Part shown: positions 1 through 11,306 of the stretch, in pieces
Numbering within the stretch: the first letter of the stretch is position 1
How the letters are laid out: each line of letters starts with the position of its first letter
Assembly (NCBI GenBank): GCA_013397455.1
Contig: VYZB01000282.1
Coordinates: forward strand, 192,186 to 256,185
DNA: 64,000 bases
Source: Crotophaga sulcirostris
Lineage: Eukaryota; Chordata; Aves; Cuculiformes; Crotophagidae
Direction of reading: 5' to 3'
Program-made: the position numbers and the translations under genes
The notes under the pieces: model-generated
Databases searched by the model: none
Seen by the model: only the letters and a program-made list of their open reading frames with translations
Told to the model about the DNA's origin: nothing

Positions 1-3000
1 ATGATGGTACATTTGAAGAAAGACAAACAGTAGAGGATGTGATGAAAATACCACATTTTCAGAAGGCATATTTTTTTCGGCAGTTTTTGCTCTTAGAGCT
101 TTAACCATTTTACATGGGTAACCATCTAGAAAACGGATATCTTTGAAAAGCTGGCACATTTAGAGATCATGAAATGCAAAAAAAATAGTGTTGGTCCATA
201 TGCCATGTATTTTTTGCAGTTTCCCAACAATTAATTCATTCTTGCCACTGCAAGCTACTGCATACATCAGTGATGCAGTACTATTAGCATTGTCATATGT
301 AGTCTCAAAACCAAGATAACCATGAGAAAGTGTTCACAGAGGAGACAAGAAAACATGTAAGTGTTCAGAAAAGCTCAGGAAGAATAACACAAGTTGGTTG
401 TAATTTTTTGATTAAGGGGAAGGTAACATGGGATTTTTTGTTTCTGCTCGTTTGCAAGTGAGCATAGCAGCATTAAGTGAAATCAACATGATTTGAAGCA
501 ATGCATTCAATAGAGTAAATGCCTAGGTGATCATCCAAACTATATAAAGCAATGATTTAAAAACTGAAGATATTTTTGAAAATCTGACATTTTTCACGCT
601 TAAGCCAGGGACCAGCATGAAAGGTGAGTGTTCCTCTCTGTAGCTGAGTTCTTGCACCTTCTTCACTTAAATCAATGATTGTTCAATGATTGATGTCACT
701 TCAAGGGACAGAAAACAGGGCTAAATAAACCTCTCGTGTAATCTGGTATGACAACATCTACATCTTCTTCTTGGAAATTCTCTGTCATGGTAAACAAAGT
801 TTTCCAGCATTGCATTTTCTTCTAATGGCTTCCCTGAGATTGTAGGTGTAGGACAAACATGCGATTTGAAGACAGAACTTTGGTCTACATGATAAATATG
901 CACAAACTGAATAAAAGTCAGTTCTCTGTTATTTCAGATAGTTTTATGCAATGGCATTTCTTTTCCAAAATAAAGCTGAAAACCCCCACATCACTACTTA
1001 AACAGCACTAGTGAGCCAGAAAATTCCCTTCCACAGTTTTTGGAAATGCACCACAGAAATCATTCAACAATTCTGTTTACATTCAGCAGTAGAAGTGGTA
1101 GATATTTCATAAAAGAAATTAATTTCTGTTCATTCTTGTCAGCAGAAGTGAGGGGCAAGCAATGAGAATTCCTAGATAGATGACTAATTCTAAATGCACA
1201 AAGGTAAAACAAAAATAGCCTTATTTTATGTGCAAGATGCTCTAAAATTCTTAGAAAATAATTGATCCATACGAAAATGTGACCCCTGGAAGACAGTCAA
1301 GGTTTTGGTGAGATGTGATCTTTGATAGCAGGTTGCATGCACCTAAGCAGCAAAAAGGAAAGTTTTTACATCCCCCTTTTCTCCTCCAACTCAAGGCTAC
1401 TAAAGAAATGTCTGTTACATGCAGAGGGATGGCTATGCAAAGAAATTCCTCTCCTTTAGTGATCAGTCCTAGATGAATTCAACAAGAAATTAGTCTCACC
1501 ATACAACACACCCAAAACCTATTTGTGCACAGCTCTGGGCTGCTCGCTTTGAAACTATTTCATTCATTTAACACTACTCAACACCTTGCAAGACTCAACT
1601 TATTGCAAGATCAGTCTCCAAGTGCTTAAAACTAATCTTTGCAAGAACTTCTTACGACATATCTTTGGGTGACAATGCAGGAAAAGAAAAAAAAGTCACA
1701 GCCAGGAGTTATGTTTTGCATATGATTCCAAGGAACTGCTAATGAGCTACACAATTTATCTTCAGAAGGAAAAAAAAAAAAAAGATGAAAAAGGGCTTAT
1801 GAAACATTTTTGGCAGCTTCTTCAAACTATTTCAGAAAAATGCAGGGAAAGGTTAAATGCCTTAAAATGGGTACTTTTGACATTTGCCCTTATATCTCGC
1901 TGAAATTCTACCAACAGTTTTTTCATGTTTTTAACCTCATGTGTCAAACGCGCAACGGAAGAAAAGCCCTGTGAGGAACTCGAGATATGGCAAAGCTTTA
2001 GCGGTTGCAGTCCCTGCTATTTTTTAAAGGCTATGTAGGCTCAGATCCCTTCTGGTGGGTTTGGGGAGGGGGGGAATGTACTTCTCACGTTGTTTTGAGC
2101 TACAAGCTGGCCGTGGTACTCTGTGTTTTCTTTAAGTGCGGTTTCAGCAAGGTCTGTGTTCTGTCTGCTGTGATGTATCTCAGTGCAAACAGCTCACTGT
2201 TAGCCATTATGTACCTATTAGCACTGATTACTTTCTGATAGCTCTTCACCAGTTGGTTTCACTCACTTTGACAGATTTGGTGCTTTGTTTAACCTTTAAA
2301 CTAGTGGGGCAATAACATTGCTGACAGAATTGGAGAAATAATTAAGGAAAACTTAGCGAAGGCATAAGAAAACAACTGGAACAAGGCAGGTCTTTCTGGT
2401 GGGTTTGAGAAGTTGTCAGATGACATGCAGGAAAAGTGTGGAGCATCCATTGCCATGAAAATAGCACAGTATAGCACAATTATCACTATTTCCAGTTTAA
2501 CATGCAGGAATCCAGTTTAAAGAGATTATTACAGCTTTTCTAATCTTATTTTTTTCTCTCTGTAGGTACATACCATCTAGACCAGGAAATAATTTATTTC
2601 CACATTTGTTACAGAATGTATAACAATAATGAGAATACTAATAATTTACAGAGCACTTCTGTTTTGACTTATAAAGGAAAAAGAAAACCTCAGTATTTTT
2701 AAATACTGTCTGCAACTCTGTTTCAAGAAATGACAGCTTAAACCGAAACATTTTAGCTGCTACTGTTACAAAGCAACTTGAAGATTAGTATGTATAAAAG
2801 AGATCAGATAATAATATAAAAAAGTCCTTTTCCACAAAACTCTCCACCCACCCAATTTAAGTTTGACAGTGTTTTGGAGGAAATGCCTTTGGGTGAAATT
2901 CACTTCACTCCCACTGAGCCTTTATAGAGAACTAAGGTATGAAGTCCCAAGCAGGAATGAATTAAAGTTGGAACAATTCAGTTATTAATACAGAGGTAAC

Positions 3001-3144
3001 ACCTAAGAAGCATCTTTTAAACTGCTGCAGTTAATGTGTTACTCTGTCATCATAAACAGGCTCTAAACTCACTTCACATCGTCGCACCAAGCTGCCAACT
3101 ACATCAGCTACAAAGCTTCATCCTGATGACATGCAAGATGATCT
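1..3144. other. Non-coding stretch, no gene recognised
   Basis: No open frame here exceeds about 80 codons and none resembles a known protein. There is a short A-run near 1768-1782. A guanine-rich tract lies at 2054-2074 (runs of 3, 4 and 7 G) and could form a quadruplex on the + strand. I see no interspersed repeat with recognisable ends. The sequence is A+T-rich and CpG-poor, as expected of bird intergenic or intronic DNA. Confidence 0.7.
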
Positions 3145-3569
3145 GAAGGCTGGAGCACCTCTGCTGTGAGGACAGGCTGAAAGAGTTGGGGTTGGTTAGC
3201 CTGGAGAAGAGAAGGCTGTGGGGAGACCTTAGAGCAGCCTCCAGTGCTGAAAGGGGCTCCAGGAAAGCTGGGGAGGGGCTCTTGATCGGGGAGTGCAGGG
3301 ACAGGATGAGAGGGAATGGTTTTCAGTTGAAAGAGGGGAGATTGAGGTGAGATCTTAGCAAGACATTTTACCCTGTGAGGGTGGGGAGGCCCTGGCCCAG
3401 GTTGCCCAGAGCAGTGGTGGCTGCCCCACCCCTGGAGGTGTTCAAGGTCAGGTTGGATGGGGCTTGGAGCCCCCTGATCCAGTGGGAGGTGTCCCTGCCC
3501 ATGGCAGGAGGTGGAACTGGATGGGCTTTGAGGTCCCTTCCAATCCAAACCATTCTGTGATTCTATGAT
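3145..3569 (+). mobile_element. CR1 LINE, 5'-truncated 3' end
   Basis: The sequence matches the 3' end of an avian CR1 non-LTR retrotransposon. It begins inside the end of the reverse-transcriptase frame (reads like RLKELGLVSLEKRRLWGDL when translated with slippage). It continues through the typical motifs GAGGCCCTGGCCCAGGTTGC, GGTGTTCAAGG and GGTCCCTTCCAA, and ends in ATTCTGTGATTCTATGAT, the octamer tail of CR1. It is 5'-truncated, as most CR1 copies are, and its coding remnant is broken. The 3' segment is shared with the copies at 22917 and 29625, so these three belong to one subfamily group. The 5' limit is approximate (within about 20 bp). Confidence 0.95.
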
Positions 3570-3997
3570 AAGAACAGGAGCTCCTAAGACAAAAATGAGC
3601 AGAAGGGAAGCTGATGTACTAGCTTGCTGCCAACTGCCTAGACATGTAGCTTCAATCTACCTCTTCCAATACTGGAGGAGGTTATACTTCCGTGAAAGAA
3701 CTGCATTGGTGGGGCAGAGCAACCCTGATTGTCCTCTAGCTCTTGAGATATGGCATGCCAAATTTTCTTAGCTGGAACTTGCTTGTCTCTAAGCCTAGAG
3801 CAGAGTGTTCTTCCTCTCCAAGCTCTTAACTCATGGAAACAAAGAGGACATTCATTCACAGCAACTGTTGTACACCTTCAGCTACTTCAAAGACGACCAT
3901 CTACTTTAAATCTAGTCACTTACCGAATGAGTTTTCACATTCACTCTTTTTTACTCTGAGTGATTCAACTTGTTTTGGAAGAAATATAGTGCTTCCT

Positions 3998-4035
3998 TTT
4001 ATGATCAGCATATGTTCAGGTTTATGATCAGCATA
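3998..4035. repeat. 15-bp direct repeat
   Basis: TTTATGATCAGCATA occurs at 3998-4012 and again at 4021-4035, so the start-to-start spacing is 23 bp. It is probably a small local slippage duplication. Confidence 0.8.
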
Positions 4036-5818
4036 ATTTTCATGAAAGCTTAGTGAAGAGGCAGACTTCTGAAAGGCAGCTTGGTATTCAGCAACTATTA
4101 AAGCTCATGAAATCTGGGTCTTTGTAGCTGGTTCAAGATAGACAATCTCCAGTAGAAACCTTTCTGAAATTTTTCTTGTGATCATCTTTTTTATTCTTTC
4201 TTTCTTTCTTGTATTTAAGTAACTCAGTAAAAAATGGAATTGGTCATAATATTTTTGTCTTTCCATCAGCCACGCACTGGCATGAAAATCACAGAGCTTG
4301 GAAAACATGCTTTATTGCTGCATGCAGATAATTAAAACCTAAATAATAGTCCAATAGAGTAGCCAAAACAGTCTGCATGATCATTAATAATTGAAGAGTT
4401 TGTAAGTCATTAAAACATAATGCATTCATTATTTTCCTCAGGTTGACTAGTGTATTACATGATGTGACGTATTTATGATCTGTATCCCTCCCTGCTTTAG
4501 CTGTACTTTCTTCATCCACGATAATAACTAAAATAGGCTACTTACCCTTTCTGTTAGATGTAAGATACTGGCATCAAGCAAGCAGCACAGTTGTCTCTTA
4601 ATTAAGTGTGGTAACCGGGCTAATTTAGTGTCCTTTCATCAGTCATTTATCATCACTTTTACTGCTCGTAGTATTATTTCTTATGTTAATTGCCAACTGT
4701 AATGCTCCTAAACTACATAACTGCATAAATATTTCCTAGCAAAGAGTTCAGCATTTTTCACAGCTAATTTTAAAAATAGTCCATGGAGTGCATGGGTAGC
4801 AAAAACCTAAAGCAAAGTAAATTTGTTTCTGGCCAGGTAGACACAGTGTGTTTTGTGGGTTCTGCACTTTAATAGTTTCAGCAATCGGATGAGTCAAGAC
4901 AAGGTGGATATTTAAGGCAAGATACAGCCCCAGCCCAAATAAAGAGAGAAATCCTGAGTTTTCCTCTCATGCTTCTAAAGAATATCTGGAAACTGGAAAG
5001 GTTTTTGACATCACATTTTTCACCCTTGTGCATTAAGGTCTCTTGACAAATACAACATCATGTAAAGGAAATGAGAATGATGTTTCCCCTACTACAGTAT
5101 GTGAATTTGAAATCATCTTTATCTCATTGTGAAGTGTACAACACGCTTGACACCTCAAGAGGGTGCGCTTATAATGAGGGTAGGGATAAAGCTATCAAGA
5201 ATTGTGTTAATTAGGGGATTATAGAGCAGTTCTTGTAACAAAAAGCAGGAGTATGCAGAAACTATGTATGAGACTAGTTTAAAGAGAGCTTTATTATTAA
5301 GGATGCAGGTACCATTGCTTGTGGTAAAAAACAGAAGTATTTATTTTGATAGAGCAGATCAGAAGTATTGCAAGAATAAATTGAATTGGGTCATTTTATG
5401 TAAACCGAAATCCCCTTCTCTAACTGCAAAAGTAGAGCACTTATACAGGAATTCATAAACCCCAGACCAAATGGATTGGTTAGAGATCAGCAGCCACATG
5501 AATTTCTCAGTAAATGTCTCTCACCCCATTGCCACATTTTTCAGTACTCCATATGCTAGATTGCAAACTACAGATTTAGCCCTTTTGCCCAAAGGCATCC
5601 GAACCTGTGAAAAGCCTAGCTGAAGCAGTGTCTATTGTTCATTGACAACTTGTCAATTTACTTCCAGGCAAAATAACTCATAAACATGATAAGTAAGGCA
5701 GATAAAACAAGAATTCTTTCACACTTTGCAATTTTACTGCAAAAATGCCTTATTTTTCATAAATGTGTGAAATCTCCCCTCAGAATTGTGACTGTGCATT
5801 GAACTTTAAAACTGTGTG

Positions 5819-5845
5819 GAAACCGTGCGTGCATCTCACGGTTTC
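5819..5845. repeat. Perfect 9-bp inverted repeat (hairpin)
   Basis: GAAACCGTG at 5819-5827 is followed by a 9-nt spacer and its exact reverse complement CACGGTTTC at 5837-5845. Each arm contains one CpG. The hairpin is too short to be a microRNA precursor, and no transposon termini are visible around it. Confidence 0.8.
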
Positions 5846-6240
5846 TGTCTATAATAAGATGAATGTTAAATATTAAAGATGCGTTAAAAGTGATAAAATG
5901 AAAGATATTCAGAGGTTCAACAACATTTTCATATAGCTAGCTGGTTTTCCCGAGTTAATAAAAGTTCATTTTAGGGAAAAAAACTCCAAAAGACAAACGT
6001 GTGAATAGTAGTCTCTAAACTGACATTTGTACATTCCTTTAATGGTTATTATATAAATCTTTCCACTTCTGGAACTATATAAAACTCCTTTACTTCATAG
6101 AGAGTGGAAAAGAGCATTAAATAGAAATCAATGACTTGCCAATCTAAAATATGTTCATACAAATAGCTTCCTTGTGTTCAATAACAATGATGATATTTTT
6201 CACAAAAGATACTTAGATGATTAATTTTTTATGCATTGCC

Positions 6241-6415
6241 ATACAGGCAATTTCGCAATCATACACTCAGTGTTTAGCTGACTGCACATTCGCGCGCACA
6301 AATCAGTTACTCGCAAGGAAAACTTCAGAACAAGTTGCCAAAAAGCGGCTACGTAAATGATGTTATTGCACATGCCATTAGACTGAGACCATGTTTATGA
6401 TGCTAAAAATACTAC
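6241..6415. promoter_or_regulatory. Candidate conserved non-coding element
   Basis: I count seven CpG dinucleotides within about 100 bp (6253-6352), in a region where the flanks are almost free of CpG. The segment holds CGCGCG and a bZIP-like patch around TACGTAAATGATGTTATTGC (6350-6369). Retained CpGs and dense transcription-factor-like motifs are what conserved enhancers often show. This is inference from composition only, and no alignment was possible. Confidence 0.3.
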
Positions 6416-6527
6416 CTTTTTCCTGAAGACAACTAGCTGTTTCCTTTCCCTTTTTTTTTCATTTCCTTGCTGTCTCCCAACATGTGCTAAGTTTATAATC
6501 CCATGGAAGCAGAAGTGGTCTTTCATA

Positions 6528-6910
6528 AAATCATAGAATCATTAAGTTTGGAAAAGACCTCTAAGATTATTAAGTCCAACCATCAGCCCAACACCACTGT
6601 GCCTACTAAACCATGTCCCGAAGCACCATGGTCACTTATTTTTTGAACCCCTTCAGGGATGGTGACTCCATCACTTCACTGGGCAGCCTCTTCTAATACT
6701 TCACCACTCATTCAGTGAAGAAATTTTTCCTAATATCCAATCTAAACCTCAACTTTAGGCCATTTCCTCTTGTCCTGTCTCTTCTTACCTGGGAGAAGAG
6801 ACCAGCACCCACCTGACTACAACCTCCTTTTAGAGAGATACAAAGACCAAAGAGGTCTCCCCTCAGCCTCCTCTTCTCTGGGATAAGCAATCCCAGTTCT
6901 CATTGGGGTG
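6528..6910 (-). mobile_element. CR1 LINE, 5'-truncated, antisense
   Basis: The reverse complement is a CR1 3' end. On the + strand it starts with AATCATAGAATCATTAAG (the reversed tail), followed by GACCTCTAAGATTATTAAGTCCAACC-type sequence. It then runs through the reversed coding end, where [10 protein letters not shown] and [11 protein letters not shown] remain readable on the - strand (about 6708-6890). It is 5'-truncated and mutated. The wording of its 3' untranslated part differs from the copies at 3145, 22917 and 29625, so it is a different CR1 subfamily. The 5' boundary, about 6910-6955, is uncertain. Confidence 0.93.
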
Positions 6911-9900
6911 ACCCAGAGCTCCCAAGAGCCTCCAAGAAGACCTCCTGGAGCTTAGTCCGGTGAAAAGATTGTTCTTTGAACTCCAGTGGCTGATGGTATG
7001 GCACATTTATGTAAGGCAAAGCCTGTGGTGGTCCGTGTTAATTAGTTGAGCTGGGAAATGGAGCTGTTGGGAAGCAGTTACTTTCCATTTTCAATTGGTT
7101 TATCCAAATGCAGATGTCTTTAGGTGAGGGTAAGAAAGTGGAGAATGATCTTCTACTGAGTTGCTGCTTTCTGAGAGGCTAGAGCCCATAAATGAAAATG
7201 TGGTGGTTTTTTATTTCTTTTCCACTTATACCTTTTGAACTGTGATCGTGAAGTATCTGAAAACTTCTCTTTCAAGTACAGAATTAGATTTACTAAACAT
7301 TAAAAATGCAAACAAATATTTGTGAAACATTTTCCTTTAATCCAGTCATAAAAAAGGTTCCAACTTTAAAAACAGTATTTGCATTATGCATATCTTATTA
7401 ATATTAGATGATTCTTTGCCACTTATAATTAGAAGAAAAAGGGAAAACAGAATTATGAATGCACAATCATCTATTGATTCATTACTGAAATTCACTTTCT
7501 GTTTACACATCCTTTCAAGTCTTTATTACACATTCATTTTAACCTATTACAACTATAATTACACAGCATAGTTAATCCTCCGTTTTCAGTTTTATATTTG
7601 GGTAGTATAAATCAATTGTCATTGTATTTCAAAGAACTTTATTTCACTATGATAGAAATAATGGAAGAGAGATTTTGGGGAACTAGTCTTCTAATAACTC
7701 TGATATCCAGTGTGTATAAAATTGTGGAGTGATTTGAAGTTTAATGTTCTCTGGTACAGAAACACCCACACATATTACATTTCTACATGTATGTACGTGT
7801 TCTAAATTGCACCTGAATTACATAGTAATAATACCCATCACTTCCATGTAATAATACACAGAAGGTCCTCTTTCTTTTTGTGTGTGTGTTAAGAAGTTGA
7901 TATTACTGCACACCACACACCAGACTCAGATCCACAGCCCTGTGAAAAATGAAAAACCCTCCAAGGATACGTATCCCTGTTTGTCCACTACAAGCACAGA
8001 TTTCATCACTGATGAAAGCACCAAACTCCTTAGAGTATGCTGGACCATCTTACTGAACATCTTCTTCCTCACACAGTAGACTATTTTCCCCATTTTACCA
8101 AACTATGTTCACCCCATTTTGAGTAACAGGTACCTAAAGGATGTGAACTGAGTGGTTGGGCTGGAGGATACTTTAGCAGAATGTTATGTGTGCAAAGATG
8201 GAAAAAAAATATGAAAGTAAACCAGTTTTAATTAGTTTGAGACAGAGTTAAGCCAGCATCAAACTGGTGCTACTTACTGATCACTGGTCACACGCCCTGA
8301 TAATGACTTATATAGAGTAACTGAAAGACTATTACTTACAAATTTCACCAGCAGCCTTTGTATAGTGCAGAGCTTGCTTTCCTCTAAGGTTGCCATGCCT
8401 ATCTCACTGACAGCGTCACCAGCAGAAACATCTTTATTAAACTACCTACTTACATGTGATCACGAGTGAAGATTCTTCTATTAATAAAACTTATGCCAAA
8501 TTTTTCTTGCCATCCCTGATCATCACTGATTAAAATGCCAAACATTGCTGTGGGCAAGTTTTGAATGAAAGAGTGCAATGTATCTGTGAAAAAATGGGAA
8601 GCAGAGAGATGTATTTTCATTTCACAAGCCAGGAAATAATCAGTAACTAACTGCTAAAAGAATCATTGGTTCCCTTAAAAAAAGCAAACCCACAAGTGGA
8701 TTTGAAAAACACTTGGGTCATTTGCAAGCATCAAAGGATCTTGATGTTGAGATTTTTTTTTGAATATTTTTAATACAATCCTAAATAACCCCTTGTTCTT
8801 TACATAATAAGAAACTGCAAAATAAATGGGGAAGTTAGTAGTAGTCTTTTTTATAAGATAAGGAATAATATGACTTTTAATTAAAAGTGGTTGACTTGAC
8901 ATTTATACTCCACCACTTCAGAAAACAAATGCATTAACTGTGAATTAAAAGATGTAATATTGATGACGTTATTTCTTTTTCCATTTTAGTTCTGCTTCTC
9001 ATTGCCATTCCATAATGCTATGTTATTTAAAAACAGTTTCACTTTCACCCAAAATGTACTTCTTAATATGATGGAAGACACATTTCATTTAATTTATTAT
9101 TTTTAATCAGTTCAGTTACAGGAAATTAGACAATGTACCAATATATTCCAATGGTAGTGGAGGTGGTAGGATAAATACTATTAGAAGCTGAAGAGAAGGA
9201 TGGAACCAAGATGTTTTTATTTTCTTTCTGGTCTGAATGTGCTGGGAATATGGAGCTGTAAGACCTTTTAATGCGTTCGTCTCCAGCATCAGGAAGGAAC
9301 ATGAAGGATTCTTTACAGTAAAGATGTTTTAAAACAATAAGCATCTGCCTTGTATGTAACAAAAAGGAATGGCAGTTCTGGAAGGTTTTGAGCTGAAATT
9401 CAGTGCTGATGAGAGTGCTGGAAATCTGTTGAAATTGCTGGGGTGGGTGTGGGTGTCACTTCCACCAGCTGGTTCCTTCTAGACTCTGGACACTGCCCTG
9501 CAGCTTCCCACCACCTCTGGCATAGGAGTAAAGGCAGATGAGAACATTTGAATTAATTACCCTCAATTACACTTTCGTACATTGACTTTGGGGATATTTT
9601 TTTTCTTTAGTAAATCAAATTATTAAACTGCCTTATTATGACTCCTAGTGTTAATTATGTGACACTTGACAGTGTAAGCTCTATGAGTCTGATGTTCTGA
9701 TAACAAACAGCAATCCAAAGAGGCCTCTGTTTCAGAGGAAATTTATTTTTGTAGAGTTCCAGGTAGTGGAATTTTCATGTAGTTCAGGATGTGAATAAAG
9801 TTGACTGGAACCTAAATTTCAGAACACATAATTGCAACACATTTATTCTTTTTTATTTACGTATCATGTTACTTCCTCTTCTATCTCTTTTGTGTCCAGT

Positions 9901-10574
9901 TACATCACAAACTGTATTTAACTATCATGATCTGCAGTTAACTATTTTCACAACCATTAAATAATGGAGGAACACAAAGAACAGAGGTTGCAGTTAATTT
10001 TTGTAATAAATTATTTTTCAGAACTCATGTCTGGATGATTCACACCTTGATTTCTGGAAATAGGAAGTCTAAAGTCAATATTAAAGTCAGAATTATTTGC
10101 AGAATTATTACAAAATAATTTCCTGAAAGTCTTACTCGGACTTGGTCTGAACAACATTGAACTTCGCAGAACTTTACTGGGAAACTTTGCAGAAATATTC
10201 TCCACACTTAAGTCTGCACTGGAGAGGACAGAATGCAAGATACATCCCTGTGATAAAAGTGCTAGAGTAAATAGTTAAGAGGAAGGGAAGACACAGAACA
10301 AAGAAGAACAGTTTTGCCCTCTGTACTTGTTGCCATAAGCATATGTTCACCTAGAAATCGCGTTAAAATTCTTAAGAACATAGCTTAGGAGGAGAGCATT
10401 TAAAGTTCTTCTGTAAACTAAACAAATGCATAGATTAGTTGTTGGTTAAAGTTTATTTCACAGTGGGCATTCTCAGAAATTAAATTCTGTTGACGTCGTT
10501 AACACTATCTCCTAACAAAATACCTGTTTTTCCGAGTCACAAAAGTATTTCCACTTATAATCAGAACATGGACA
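6911..10574. other. Non-coding stretch, no gene recognised
   Basis: There are only short chance open frames and A+T-rich sequence, with several short A or T runs. I found no repeat, RNA gene or coding signal that I can defend. Confidence 0.65.
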
Positions 10575-11306
10575 CAACAATCCCATGCATAGCTATAGAC
10601 TAGGGACGGAGTGGCTGGAGAGTAGTCAGGTGGAAAGGGACCTGGGAGTGCTGGTTGACAGGAAGCTCAACATGAGCCAGCAGTGTGCCCAGGTGGCCAA
10701 GAAGGCCAATGGCATCAGGAATAGTGTGGCCAGCAGGAGCAGAGAAGTTCTCGTCCCCCTCTACTCGGCACTGGTCAGGCCTCACCTTGAATACTGCGTG
10801 CAGTTCTGGGCCCCTCAGTTTGGGAAAGATGTCAGGACACTGGAGGGTGTCCAGAGGAGGGCAACAAAGATGGTGAAGGGTTTGGAGCACAAGCCCTGTG
10901 AGGAGCGACTGAGGGAGCTGGGGCTGTTTAGCCTGGAGAAGAGGAGGCTCAGGGGTGACCTTATTGCTCTCTACAACTGCCTGAAAGGAGGTTGGAGTCA
11001 AGCGGGCGTTGGTCTCTTCTCACAGGTGACCAGTGACAGAACTAGAGGACATGGACCTGAGCTTCGTCAGGGAAGGTTTAGACTTGATATTAGGAAAAAG
11101 TTCTTCACTGAAAGAGTGATTGGCCACTGGAATGCGCTGCCCAGGGAGGTGGTGGAGTCGCCGACCCTGGATGTGTTTAAGGGAAGACTGGATGAGGCAC
11201 TCAGTGCCATGGTTTAGGTGATGGGATGGTGTTAGTGTTGGCTTATGGGTTGGACTTGATCTCAGAGGTCCCTTCCAACCTTGTGATACTGTGATACTGT
11301 GTGATA
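10575..11306 (+). mobile_element. Young-looking CR1 LINE copy with GTGATACT tail
   Basis: This is a 5'-truncated CR1 that includes the last 210 codons of ORF2, a short 3' untranslated region and a tail of about two GTGATACT octamers (about 11282-11303). The reading frame is unbroken through the CR1 stop codon, unlike every other copy here, which suggests recent insertion. The tail octamer differs from the ATTCTATG type of the copies at 3145, 22917 and 29625. Its closest relative in the window is the copy at 47320, with 8 mismatches over 158 comparable bases and no indels. The exact 5' junction is uncertain by about 15 bp. Confidence 0.95.
10585..11217 (+). pseudogene. CR1 ORF2 C-terminal fragment (reverse transcriptase end)
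   Basis: The 210-codon open frame ends at a TAG (11215-11217) and covers only the C-terminus of the CR1 ORF2 polyprotein. It includes the region after the reverse-transcriptase catalytic palm. Recognisable conserved blocks are [14 protein letters not shown] (residues 17-30), [20 protein letters not shown] (59-78), [20 protein letters not shown] (109-128), [15 protein letters not shown] (164-178) and [18 protein letters not shown] (181-198). The endonuclease domain and the catalytic YxDD region are absent because the element is 5'-truncated. The first ATG is therefore incidental and no functional protein is expected. In full-length CR1, ORF2 supplies the endonuclease and reverse transcriptase for target-primed reverse transcription. 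Confidence 0.93.

Larger units (their letters stand above)
3570..6527. other. Non-coding stretch, no gene recognised
   Basis: No supported gene. Small features inside it are a 15-bp direct repeat (3998-4012 and 4021-4035), a short TTTC-rich tract near 4190-4212, a perfect inverted repeat at 5819-5845 and a CpG-retaining segment at 6241-6415. The latter two are listed separately. Confidence 0.65.

Noticed and set aside
3108..3553. Minus-strand open frames of 146 and 61 codons
   Set aside because: Both are antisense shadows of the CR1 copy at 3145-3569. The proline-rich product is the reversed CR1 3' end.
10600..11001. 133-codon minus-strand frame
   Set aside because: Antisense to the CR1 ORF2 remnant at 10585-11217. 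No independent evidence.
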